Origin: JAPKZH01 sp963715635
GTDB taxonomy: Bacteria; Acidobacteriota; Aminicenantia; Aminicenantales; UBA4085
Assembly (NCBI GenBank): GCA_963715635.1
Contig: OY970261.1
Span: 434,001-498,000, forward strand
Reading direction: 5' to 3'
Length of the DNA: 64,000 bases
This document shows, in pieces, positions 54,299-63,623 of this stretch. Below the pieces are notes generated by a model that ran no database searches, was not told the origin of the DNA, and saw only the letters and a list, made by a program, of their open reading frames with translations. The translations under genes were made by a program, and so were the position numbers. Within the stretch, counting starts at the first letter, position 1. Each line of letters opens with the position of its first letter.

Positions 54299-55423
54299 TC
54301 AGAAAGCAAATCTTAAAATAAAATTTTCTTTCTTGGCTAATATCGCCGTCGAATTTTTCTCTACGGTCAATGGAATACTAAGCTCGGGACTGCCGGTTCC
54401 AAAATCCAATTTATCCGCAGGCAGCTTTGATAGGTTTGTCACAAGGCATCCGCGGTCCGGATCAAATGGCCTTAATTTCTCCATGTCCCCTTCAGAGATA
54501 ATGTTTTCCAGCTCCGTCAAATAATGGATATATGTCTCTCTTGATACGTGAGGCATGGATTTTCTGATATCCACGGCCATTTCTTTTGCCGGAGAATTTT
54601 CGATATGCTCTTTTTTAAGCTTTAGAGTGTGGAACATTAGACCATTGCCAAAAAATCCGCGTCCATACTCTTTAATCAGTCGGCGGACATCGATGGGCAT
54701 TGTCAGGCTCACGTCCTCTCGCCAATATTCTCTTTGGTTGCCGACTATTATTTTGAGGGCCATGGCTGAGAGAATGTCATTCGACGAAACATGGAGATTA
54801 TTGGAAGAAGCGATTTCTTCGATGACCGATTGCACTGCTGCCCAAGGAATTTCATCAAATTCTACGGTGAATTTATCAACGGGGAGAACGGGTTTCAGTC
54901 CAACTCCTGTGAAGGTAAAATCTTTGAGTATTGTTCTGTTATGATGGGGTTTTAAAAACATACCCATCAAAGATGATTTAAATGGGACCAGGGCTGGCCG
55001 TGATAGCGCGGCCAGAAGTGATAAAAAGTAAAAATAACTGTATCCGTCTCCGGCCAAATGATTCAATTTGGGGATCAAGGCCATCCCGTTCGTCCATCGT
55101 ATGACTTTCAAAAAGAATAGCTTCTTAAGATCGGGTTGGCGAAAGCGGGAATAGGTTTCGAATCGGCTTTCTTTGATCTTCGCAATGTTAAACTCTTGAT
55201 GGACGACCTCTTCATCATAGAAATCCTCTTCATGGTATTTATCAAAGACGATGAGGCCGTCTTTGTATTCGCCGAACATCGGCCAAAAGATAGAGGAGAG
55301 TCCTCGCAAAGTTCTCCTCAGTTTCTCCGTCTTGAATCCTTCTTTGTAATAAAAAAGAAATTCTATCGGATAAATCCCATTGGAGAAGAGGACATCAACT
55401 TGCGAAATGTGGACTTCTTTCAT
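54299..55423 (-). CDS. BAHD-like acyltransferase
   Basis: 374 residues, no signal peptide. It has the BAHD catalytic HxxxD motif (LNHLAGDGYSYFYFLSLLAA) and, near the C-terminus, a DFG-type motif (KLDFGTGSPE) in place of DFGWG. The region SSNDILSAMALKIIVGNQRE also matches the family. These enzymes move acyl groups from CoA thioesters to alcohols or amines and are best known in plants and fungi. Bacterial cases are few and their substrates uncertain. It is convergent with the GH29 gene. Confidence 0.72.
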   Translation of the reverse strand: MKEVHISQVDVLFSNGIYPIEFLFYYKEGFKTEKLRRTLRGLSSIFWPMFGEYKDGLIVFDKYHEEDFYDEEVVHQEFNIAKIKESRFETYSRFRQPDLKKLFFLKVIRWTNGMALIPKLNHLAGDGYSYFYFLSLLAALSRPALVPFKSSLMGMFLKPHHNRTILKDFTFTGVGLKPVLPVDKFTVEFDEIPWAAVQSVIEEIASSNNLHVSSNDILSAMALKIIVGNQREYWREDVSLTMPIDVRRLIKEYGRGFFGNGLMFHTLKLKKEHIENSPAKEMAVDIRKSMPHVSRETYIHYLTELENIISEGDMEKLRPFDPDRGCLVTNLSKLPADKLDFGTGSPELSIPLTVEKNSTAILAKKENFILRFAF

Positions 55424-55490
55424 GCTGGTTCTAAATTAATTTACCACTTCGCCCGCCCAAAGGAAAGCTGCCCGCGTTTTTTTATTGAAT

Positions 55491-55519
55491 TTGACTCTTT
55501 TCTCTTAAATTTATATCCT
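55491..55519 (+). promoter_or_regulatory. Kinase-class promoter of kinase 6
   Basis: TTGACT at 55491-55496 and TATCCT at 55514-55519, 17-base spacer, 30 bases before ATG 55550. Confidence 0.65.
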
Positions 55520-55549
55520 TAAGTCATCCCACCAAAGGGAACAAGGGCT

Positions 55550-58500
55550 ATGAAATGTCCCAAGTGTCATTTTGATAATCCCGAAGATACTTTTTTCTGT
55601 GGAAAGTGTGCGACTCCTCTTCCTTCTTCCGGCGAAGCTAAATTCTCTCAGACAGAGACTCTTAAAACTCCGATCAAAGAGCTGACAACCGGCTCGACCT
55701 TCGCCGGCCGATATCAGATTATCGAAGAACTGGGAAAAGGGGGGATGGGCAAGGTTTATAGAGTTCTGGATAAGAAACTCAACGAGGAAGTCGCCCTAAA
55801 GCTCATCAAGCCTGAGATCGCCTCGGATAAAGAGACGATCGGAAGATTCAGCAACGAGCTGAGGCTCGCCCGCAAGATTAGCCACAGGAACATCGGCCGC
55901 ATGTACGAGCTCATGGAGGATGAAGGGACGCACTTTATCACCATGGAATATGTCGCCGGTGAGGACCTCAAGAGCTTCATCCGGAGGTCGCGGTAGCTGG
56001 CCGTCGGAACGGCGGTTGCCATTGGCAGACAGGTCTGTGAGGGATTGGCGGAAGCGCATCGGTTGGGTGTTATCCACAGAGACCTTAAGCCCTCCAATAT
56101 CATGATCGATAAAGAGGGCAATGTGCGGATCATGGACTTTGGCATTGCCCGTTCGCTGGCGGCAAAAGGAATCACGGGGGCCGGCATCATAATCGGGACT
56201 CCGGAGTACATGTCGCCCGAGCAGGTCGAAGGAAAAGAGGCGGATCAGCGCTCCGACATTTATTCCTTGGGGATCATTCTTTTTGAAATGCTGACCGGAC
56301 ACCTTCCGTTCAAGGGCGACACTCCCTTGAGTGTCGCCGTCAAGCAAAAAAGCGAGCGCCCCCCCGACCCGAAGAGCCTCAACGCCCAGATTCCGGACAA
56401 TCTCAGTCACATCATCCTCAAATGCCTGGAAAAATCGAAAGAGAAAAGGTTCCAGAGCGCTGACGAAGTCCAGACAGAGCTGGCCGGGATCGAAAGGGAG
56501 CTCCCGACCACATCGCTGCCGCTGCCGGCCCGCAAGCCTTTCACCTCGAAGCAAATCACGGTCCAATTCAGCCTGAAGAAAGCTCTATGGCCGCTCATTG
56601 TTTTGCTGGCAGTGGCAATCATCGGATTCGCGATCTGGAAGATCCTCCCTCATAAAGCAGTCCCCAAGCGCGCCATCGCCGTCATCGGGTTCAAGAACCA
56701 GACCGGCGACCAAAACCTCGACTACCTTCAGGAGGCCATCCCCAACCTCCTCATTACCAGCCTCGAACAGTCGGGCCATTTTCGGGTGACCTCATGGGAG
56801 AGGCTGAAGGACCTTCTTCGCCAATCGGGCAAGGACAACACGGCCATTAACGACGAAGAGGCCGGGTTCGAGGTCTGCCGCAAGGAAGGCATCGATGCGC
56901 TCGTCCTCGGAAGCTACATCAGGGCGGGCGAGACATTCGCCACGAATATCAAGATTTTAGACGCGGCCACGAAGCAGCTCCTCAAGACCGCATCCTCCAG
57001 AGGTGAAGGCGTCTCGAGCGTCATTAAGACGCAGATCGACGAGATCAGCCGCACGATTTCTCGCGGGCTCGGCCCCAGCGCCGCCAAAATCGAAATCGCT
57101 CCGCCCAAGATCGCCGAGCTGACTACGAGCTCCATGGACGCCTATAACTATTTCCTGCGGGGCCGTGATGACTACGAGAAATTCTATTATGCCGACGCCC
57201 GGAAATTTCTGGAGAAGGCCGTTTCGCTCGACCCGACGTTTGCCGTCGCCTACCTCTATTTAGGCAAGGTCGCCGCCGAACTTTTCGAAACCAAAGCCCA
57301 GGCCGAAGCCTATGAGATGGCCAAGAAATATTCCGAGAAGGCGACCGAAAAAGAACGGCTCTATATCGAAGCCGGGTATGCCAGCGCGGTTGAGCGAAAT
57401 CCGGAGAAAAGGCTCCGCCTCCTGGAGGAGCTGACCAAAAAATATCCGCAGGAAAAGCAGTTCCACTCCGAACTCGGATTTTATTACGATACCAGGAGAA
57501 AATATCCGGAAGCTATTGCAGAATACGAGAAAGCCCTGGCTCTCGATCCGAATTTTGGCTATGTTCTCAACCAGGCCGGCTATGATTATGCCCAGCTCGG
57601 AGATTTTGAAAAAGCCATTCGATCCTTTCAGCACTACGCCGTCATAAACCCGGGCCAAGCCAACCCCATAGACTCCATCGCCGAACTCTATTTCCGCATG
57701 GGAAAATTCGACGAGGCCAAGGCGAAATATCAAGAAGCCTTGGAGATCAGGCCTGATTTTTCCGCCTCCTGCCGGAGCCTGGCTTACATTTTTGCCTTTC
57801 AAGAAAATTACCCGGAAAGCCGGCATTGGATAGACGAGTGTATCAAGAGGGCGCCGACCGCTAGCGAAAAAATGGAAGGATATTGGATGAAGGCCTACTA
57901 TGATTATTTTCTCGGCCGGTGGGATGAAAGCCTGGCCCAATATTCGGCCATAAAAGAACAGGTTGAGAAATTGGGCTTAACCGTCGTCGCAGCTGCTGTG
58001 GGCAGGATCAACGGATATATATACACCGATCGGGGCGAGTTCGAATTGGCAGGAAAGGCCTTTCAGGGATACACGGATTATTTTTTGAAGCGAAATCCCT
58101 CCCTGCAGATCTTTTTTTCGGCGGAGCGCGGCTTTTTCCTCGGCTGGGTTAACCTGAAGCAGGGACGTTTGGACTCTGCCAAAGCCAGGCTCAAGGAGAT
58201 TGAACCTCTCCTTCCTAACGTGGGATTCGCCGACCAGGAGGCTATGACGATGCATTTCCGGCTGTTGCAGGCGGAAGTCTTTCTTGCGGAGAACATGCCG
58301 GAAAAAGCGATAGAAGCTGGTGAAAAAATTGGTCTCCAGAATTTTCAGACGATGACGACGCCGGATGTGACCAACTATAATTTGCCTTTCCTCAAGGATG
58401 TTTTAGCCAGGGCCTACTGGAAAAAAGGAGATCTCGAAAAAGCGATCTCCGAATACGAGCGGCTCGTGACGATTAACCCGAAAAACCAGATCCGCTATCT

Positions 58501-58678
58501 CATCCCGCCCCTCTATCATTATCGGCTGGGCATGCTGTATGAGCAGAAGGGGCAGAAGGATAAGGCTAAGGCTCAATACGAACGTTTCCGCGATTTCTGG
58601 AAAGACGGCGATCCCGGTCATTCTGAGATCGCGGATGCCAGGAAGAGGCTGGCAGCCCTATCGACGTCTCCAAAATGA
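55550..58678 (+). CDS. Kinase 6: zinc-ribbon Ser/Thr kinase with TPRs, interrupted by an amber codon
   Basis: 1,042 codons in one frame apart from a TAG at 55994-55996 (RRSR-stop-LAVGTAVAIG). Domains: zinc ribbon CPKCHFDNPEDTFFCGKCAT, TETLKTPIKELTTGSTF, GKGGMGKVYR, VIHRDLKPSN, MDFGIARSL, GTPEYMSPEQVEG. The membrane helix is LWPLIVLLAVAIIGFAIWKI, followed by IAVIGFKNQTGDQNLDYLQE, a TPR array, and the tail DPGHSEIADARKRLAALSTS. The amber sits between N-lobe and catalytic loop, so both halves alone would be inactive. The conserved position suggests Lys, Arg or Gln originally. The stop overlaps the next start (ATGA). Confidence 0.88.
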
Positions 58679-59562
58679 GGTCGATCATGAAGCGACGTGA
58701 TTTCCTGAAGACGGGAGCGGCGCTAGCCGTTGGAGGCTTGACAGGTGGGGCGAAGCCCATTTCGGGAGCCGCGGATCGCGCGACGGCAGCCGGCGCCCTT
58801 CCCACCGTGCGCATCGGGACGCTCGAAGTCTCGCGGCTCATCCTCGGCTCCAATCCCTTCTGGGGATACTCCCATAAGTCGCCCCAGCTCGATGAGGAGA
58901 TGAAGCGCCACTACACCGACGAGCGGATCATGCAGATTCTCGACGAGGCGGCCGAATGCGGCCTGACGGCCCTGGCCAGCCCGCCCGATGAGCGTTGGGT
59001 AAAGCTCTGGGCCCGCTACCTGGAGAAGGGCGGTCGGCTCAAGATCTGGATCTCGCAGTGCCATGGGCAGCCCGAGCAGATGCTCGGGGAGATCGACCGC
59101 TCCGTCAAGGCCGGGGCCAAGGCGATCTTCATCCAGGGCGCTCGGGTCGAGGAGCAGTTCGGCCGGGGCAATTTCAACGTCCTCCAATCCTGGATCGAGC
59201 GCATCAAGGAGGCCGGCTTGCCCGCCGGTGCGGCGGCCCATTGGCCCGAAATCCATCCCGAACTGGAAAGGCGCAAATTCCCCACGGATTTCTATTATCA
59301 ATGCATGTACAATGCGTCCAAAAGCAGCGATTACAGTGCCGCCGAGCGAGAGAAAGCCGTGGCGACGATCGAGCGGCTGGAAAAACCGGTCATCGCCTAC
59401 AAAATCCTTGGGGCGGGCAGGCTCACCGCCAGCGAGGGGTTCGAGTACGCCTTCAATCACATCAAACGCAAAGACGGCGTGTGTGTCGGCATCTACGCCC
59501 AAAAGGCCATTGACCAGATCCGCCAGAATGCCACCTATACCGAGATGCTCACCACGACGTAG
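58675..59562 (+). CDS. Tat-exported TIM-barrel (aldo/keto-reductase-like) protein
   Basis: 295 residues; the ATG at 58675 overlaps the kinase 6 stop, and an alternative ATG at 58687 gives a cleaner Tat signal (MKRRDFLKTGAALAVGGLTG). The mature domain starts VRIGTLEVSRLILGSNPFWG and contains DERIMQILDEAAECGLTALA and YYQCMYNASKSSDYS. It resembles aldo/keto-reductase barrels but lacks a clear catalytic Tyr/Lys/His set, so it may be a binding or isomerase-type barrel. The overlap indicates translational coupling to kinase 6. Confidence 0.75.
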   Translation: MRSIMKRRDFLKTGAALAVGGLTGGAKPISGAADRATAAGALPTVRIGTLEVSRLILGSNPFWGYSHKSPQLDEEMKRHYTDERIMQILDEAAECGLTALASPPDERWVKLWARYLEKGGRLKIWISQCHGQPEQMLGEIDRSVKAGAKAIFIQGARVEEQFGRGNFNVLQSWIERIKEAGLPAGAAAHWPEIHPELERRKFPTDFYYQCMYNASKSSDYSAAEREKAVATIERLEKPVIAYKILGAGRLTASEGFEYAFNHIKRKDGVCVGIYAQKAIDQIRQNATYTEMLTTT

Positions 59563-59654
59563 GATAGACTTCGGCCCGGTCAATTCAAATAACGCAAAGA
59601 CAATTCCGATCAAGAGACACAAGACATCGGATAGAATTACGGCCAATCGATAAC

Positions 59655-59719
59655 GGGGTCAAACCTACTCATTACGCAACTTCCCCTGTCAATTATGCGT
59701 AACAAGTAGGTTTGACCCC
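59655..59719. repeat. Palindromic repeat, copy B (GGGGTCAAACCTACTC...)
   Basis: 24-bp arms at 59655-59678 and 59696-59719 with two mismatches and a 17-base loop. It shares arms with copy A at 44994. It is placed just upstream of the kinase 7 promoter. Confidence 0.8.
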
Positions 59720-59731
59720 GACCTTTCCTCC

Positions 59732-59761
59732 TTGACTTCGCCCATTCCGCCGAATTATAAA
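59732..59761 (+). promoter_or_regulatory. Looser kinase-class promoter of kinase 7
   Basis: TTGACT at 59732-59737 with TATAAA at 59756-59761 (18-base spacer). ATATCCT follows a few bases later. Confidence 0.45.
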
Positions 59762-59796
59762 TATCCTAACGTCCATTAGGAAATAAAGCAGGTCAA

Positions 59797-62526
59797 ATGC
59801 CCGTAACCGGCCAGACGCTTCTTCATTACAGAATCCTCGAGAAAATCGGCGAAGGAGGCATGGGCGTCGTCTACAAAGCGCTTGATACGCACCTGGACCG
59901 TCATGTGGCCATCAAGGTCTTGCCGCCGGATAAAGTCGCTGATCCGGAGCGGCGGCAGCGGTTTGTCCAAGAGGCCAAAGCCGCGTCCGCGCTCAACCAT
60001 CCCAACATCGTGATCGTCCACGACATCACCGAGGACCGCGGCGCGAATTTCATCGTCATGGAATACGTGGAGGGCAAAACCCTTGACCAACTGGTCGGCC
60101 GCAAAGGATTGAAGCTCAACGAAGCGCTCGGCTACGCGGTCCAGGTCGCCGACGGATTGGCCAAAGCACATTCCGCCGGAATCGTCCATCGAGATCTCAA
60201 GCCGACTAACATCATGGTTACGAGTGACGGCCGGGTCAAGATCCTCGACTTCGGCCTGGCCAAGCTGATGGAAGAAGGCGGGGTTGATGAATTCGGCCCG
60301 ACGCGCACCTTAGGCCGCCCTGAAAAACCGCGCACCGAGGAGGGCTTCATCGTCGGCACGGCGGCCTACATGTCGCCGGAGCAGGCTGAGGGCAAGAAAG
60401 TGGACGCACGCACCGACATTTTTTCGTTCGGTGTCGTTCTCTACGAAATGCTCACCGGTCAAAAGGCCTTCAGCCGGGAGACTAAAATCGCGACATTGGC
60501 GGCCATCCTTCGCGAAGATCCAAAGCCGGCCAGCCAGATCAACGAGACGCTTCCGCCGGACATCGAACAGATCTTGACGCGCTGCCTCCGCAAAGACCCC
60601 CAGCGGCGGTGGCAGAATATGTCAGACCTCAAGGTCGTACTTCAGGACCTTAAAGAGGATTCGGAGTCCGGAAAACTCAGCGCGCCACAGGCGGCCGTCG
60701 CCAAGCGCCGAAGACATCCGTTCGTCTGGATCGGCCTGGGATCGCTTGTGCTCGCCGCGGCCATTTTACTCTGGATTTTCTTCCCGAGGACAGCAGGCCC
60801 GCCGGAATTCAAGATCACGCGGCTGACCTTTGATGCCGGTCTAACCTGGACTCCTGCTGTCTCTCCGGATGGGATGATGTTTGCCTACGCTTCAGACCGA
60901 AGCGGCGACGGCAATTCCGATATTTGGGTCCAGCAAATAGCGGGAGGGACGCCGCTCCGGCGGACCACCCATCCCGCCGATGACTACTTCCCGTCCTTTT
61001 CTCCCGACGGCTCCAAGATCGTTTTTCGTTCCACGCGGGATGGCGGCGGGATCTATGAAATCGGCACCTTGGGCGGCCAGGAACGCCGGATCGCCGACCG
61101 CGGCTTTTATCCCCGTTACTCCTCGGACGGCGCCTGGATCTCTTATATCGAGATCCCGGCTTCCTTGGAAACCCGTCTGACCAAAATGCTCCTGGTCCCG
61201 GCTCAGGGAGGACCTCCGATCCCCTTTCAGCCGGAGTTCTGTATCGTCGGTCTGAGCGAGGGCTCGGCCCCGGTCTGGTCTCCGGACGGGAAAAATCTAA
61301 TATTTAACGGCCGGCGGATGGACGATCCGGCCAGCCTCGATTGGTGGGTCGCGCCGGTCGCGGGAGGTCCGGCTGTCCGCACGGACGCCCATCGCAGCTT
61401 ATCTTTGCCTCCGATCTGGGAGTGTCCTCACTCCTGGGCTGGGTCCTATATCTATTTTGCCACGGGCACGACGGTTGAAGGAGTTAACCTCTTCCGGGCT
61501 ACTATTGATAAAAACGGCTGGAAGGTCAGCGGGCCGGCCGAGCGGATCACGTCCGGAGCGGGCATGCAATACCAAACATCAGTCCTGCGGGATGGCCGCC
61601 TCCTTTACGCCAACCTTAATTGGATCGCGAATATCTGGACCCTTGAAGGCAGACCGGATATTGGCCTGATCAGCGGGAAACCGGTTCCGGTGGCCCAGGA
61701 CCTCATGGCCAAGTTCGACCCCTGCCTCAGCCGCGATGGGTCCAAGCTCGCTTATGTTGCCTTTGGCGGTTTTCAAACGCGCCGCTTTGAGGTACGGCTG
61801 AAGGACCTGTCCAGCGGAGAGGAAAGGATATTTCCGATGAGGGCCAATCAATTCGGTCAGACACCGCGGATAAGCCCCGACGGAAGCGTCCTCTCCTACC
61901 GCGATCTCGTGGAAGGCAAATTCCGAACGCTCATCGTGACCGGACAAGCCACGGCTGGCCGCGACGTCTGCGGTGCCTGCCTGATCCTGGGGTTCTTTGC
62001 GGACCCGAACTTTGCGCTCATCCAGGAAAAAGGAGAGCGGCTGCTGCGGTATAATATCGTAACTGGCGAGAAGGCCCCCGTCCTGGAAGCGAGCGCCGGA
62101 AGGATCATTGAACCCGCGCTGTCGCCCGACGGCCGATGGATCAGTTTTGTCCTGGGAAAGCGGGACGGACGGGTGGCGCTGTATATAGCCCCGCTGGCCG
62201 GAAACCCGCCCCCGGAAAAGGACTGGATCCTCCTTTTTGAGGACGATCATTATCTGGGCTCGCCGGCCTGGTCTCCTGACGGCAACCGACTGTACTATCT
62301 TTCGGAAAGAGACGGTTTTTGCTGTGTCTGGGTCCAGACACTCGACCCCAAATCTAAAAAACCGGCTGGCGATGCCCAGGGCGTCTATCACGCCCATCAA
62401 ACCCGTTTCAAACTGAATTTTCCGCCCGGCAATGGCACCCTGGCCGTGGCCAAGGACAAGCTGGCTATATGGGGGGGCGAGGCGACGGGCAATATTTATA
62501 TGGCGACGCCCGGAAAAAGAAAATGA
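59797..62526 (+). CDS. Kinase 7: Ser/Thr kinase with membrane helix and TolB-like beta-propeller
   Basis: 909 residues, intact, no zinc ribbon. The kinase domain occupies residues 8-280: GEGGMGVVYKALD, HVAIKVLP, IVHRDLKPTNI, ILDFGLAKL, GTAAYMSPEQAEG. The membrane helix is near 308-330 (FVWIGLGSLVLAAAILLWIF). The rest is a PD40/WD40 propeller (TWTPAVSPDGMMFAYASDRS, YFPSFSPDGSKIVFRSTRDG, SPAWSPDGNRLYYLSERDGF). This is the common acidobacterial PknB-TolB architecture, with the propeller likely sensing ligands in the periplasm. A LolA-like gene follows in the same direction. Confidence 0.92.
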   Translation: MPVTGQTLLHYRILEKIGEGGMGVVYKALDTHLDRHVAIKVLPPDKVADPERRQRFVQEAKAASALNHPNIVIVHDITEDRGANFIVMEYVEGKTLDQLVGRKGLKLNEALGYAVQVADGLAKAHSAGIVHRDLKPTNIMVTSDGRVKILDFGLAKLMEEGGVDEFGPTRTLGRPEKPRTEEGFIVGTAAYMSPEQAEGKKVDARTDIFSFGVVLYEMLTGQKAFSRETKIATLAAILREDPKPASQINETLPPDIEQILTRCLRKDPQRRWQNMSDLKVVLQDLKEDSESGKLSAPQAAVAKRRRHPFVWIGLGSLVLAAAILLWIFFPRTAGPPEFKITRLTFDAGLTWTPAVSPDGMMFAYASDRSGDGNSDIWVQQIAGGTPLRRTTHPADDYFPSFSPDGSKIVFRSTRDGGGIYEIGTLGGQERRIADRGFYPRYSSDGAWISYIEIPASLETRLTKMLLVPAQGGPPIPFQPEFCIVGLSEGSAPVWSPDGKNLIFNGRRMDDPASLDWWVAPVAGGPAVRTDAHRSLSLPPIWECPHSWAGSYIYFATGTTVEGVNLFRATIDKNGWKVSGPAERITSGAGMQYQTSVLRDGRLLYANLNWIANIWTLEGRPDIGLISGKPVPVAQDLMAKFDPCLSRDGSKLAYVAFGGFQTRRFEVRLKDLSSGEERIFPMRANQFGQTPRISPDGSVLSYRDLVEGKFRTLIVTGQATAGRDVCGACLILGFFADPNFALIQEKGERLLRYNIVTGEKAPVLEASAGRIIEPALSPDGRWISFVLGKRDGRVALYIAPLAGNPPPEKDWILLFEDDHYLGSPAWSPDGNRLYYLSERDGFCCVWVQTLDPKSKKPAGDAQGVYHAHQTRFKLNFPPGNGTLAVAKDKLAIWGGEATGNIYMATPGKRK

Positions 62527-62667
62527 CGATAAGATTCCGTTTTGGAGTCGATAGAACCTGAAATTGCGTCGGACATCGAGTGATCGATTTTTCGCAAAAG
62601 CTTTATTTATCGATATCCGCATCCATGTTAGGATGTTTTGAATGCGCTTCTAGAAAGGAGAATCGTA

Positions 62668-63414
62668 ATGAAAAAAGCGATGGTCTTCGCCGCAACGCTG
62701 ATCTTATTGGCAGGGACGGCCTCAAACGCCGGCGCCCAGGACGTTAAAGACATCCTCAACAAGATGATCGATGCTCAAGGCGGACGGAAGGCTTTAGAAT
62801 CTATTGCTGATTCAACGACCTTAGGCACGCTGGAAATGATCCAGATGGGCATGAACGGCAGCATTGCCATCTACCAGAAATATCCCAACAAGATGCGTAT
62901 CGATGTGGAGATCATGGGAATGACGATGACCCAGGCCTTCGACGGAGAGAAAGCCTGGATGACGAATATGCAGAGTGGGGCCGTCGAGGAGATGCCCGAC
63001 CTCATGGCCAAAAACATGAAGCGCCAGGCCCTTGGCACGCGCGGGGCCCTTCATCCCGAACAATTCGGCATCACCTATGCCTTCAAGGGCCGGGAAAAGG
63101 TTAATGAGAAAGAGTACATCGTCCTGGAGCAGTCCTTCAAGGACGAATTCAAGGCGACGGTCTACGTCGATCCAACAACCTATCTGATCTATAAGATCCG
63201 GGCCAAAAGCATGGACGCCACGGGGATGGGAGGAGAAGTTGAAACGGAAACCGTCTATGGCGATTATAAAAAAGAGGGCGATACGCTTGCCGCTCATACG
63301 ATTTCGACGTTCCAGAATGGCGCCGAGGCTATGCGCATGACGCTTACCAAAATCTCCCACAATTCAAGATTGGAAGACGCTTTCTTTAATATGCCCAAGT
63401 CGCCGACGGATTGA
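62668..63414 (+). CDS. LolA-like outer-membrane lipoprotein-sorting family protein (paralog B)
   Basis: 248 residues; ATG 62668 is used because GAAAGGAGAATCGTA precedes it and the signal peptide (AMVFAATLILLAGTASNAGA) starts there. DVKDILNKMIDAQGGRKALE, LGTLEMIQMGMNGSIAIYQK and FDGEKAWMTNMQSGAVEEMP match the LolA-like paralog at 24617. It probably binds lipids or lipoproteins in the periplasm. It follows kinase 7. Confidence 0.85.
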   Translation: MKKAMVFAATLILLAGTASNAGAQDVKDILNKMIDAQGGRKALESIADSTTLGTLEMIQMGMNGSIAIYQKYPNKMRIDVEIMGMTMTQAFDGEKAWMTNMQSGAVEEMPDLMAKNMKRQALGTRGALHPEQFGITYAFKGREKVNEKEYIVLEQSFKDEFKATVYVDPTTYLIYKIRAKSMDATGMGGEVETETVYGDYKKEGDTLAAHTISTFQNGAEAMRMTLTKISHNSRLEDAFFNMPKSPTD

Positions 63415-63623
63415 AACCCCCTATGGCTTCGCAAATGAGCAAAAAACGATTTCCTGCAGATATTTTATCGACTCACGAGGAGTTGAATCATAACAGAGAA
63501 ATTCGGCCAGTCGAAAATAATCGACGTATCTAAGTTGGTTCATGATGAGGCTGGCAGGGCTGAAGTCATTGCCCTCGGGTGTCCCTTTTATCTAGATTAT
63601 TTATCGGAAGGAAATGTGAGAAC
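63415..63623. other. Intergenic with a faint kinase-tail relic
   Basis: No gene. Around 63548 a short frame RLAGLK recalls the kinase tails but is too short to be sure. Confidence 0.35.

Noticed and set aside
45498..55996. Pyrrolysine or general TAG recoding
   Set aside because: TAG ends kinase 1 at 17473 in a normal context, only two interruptions are seen, and no suppressor tRNA or pyl gene is in the window.
58723..59646. Minus-strand frame of 307 codons
   Set aside because: It is antisense to the Tat TIM-barrel gene, which has a signal and is coupled to kinase 6.
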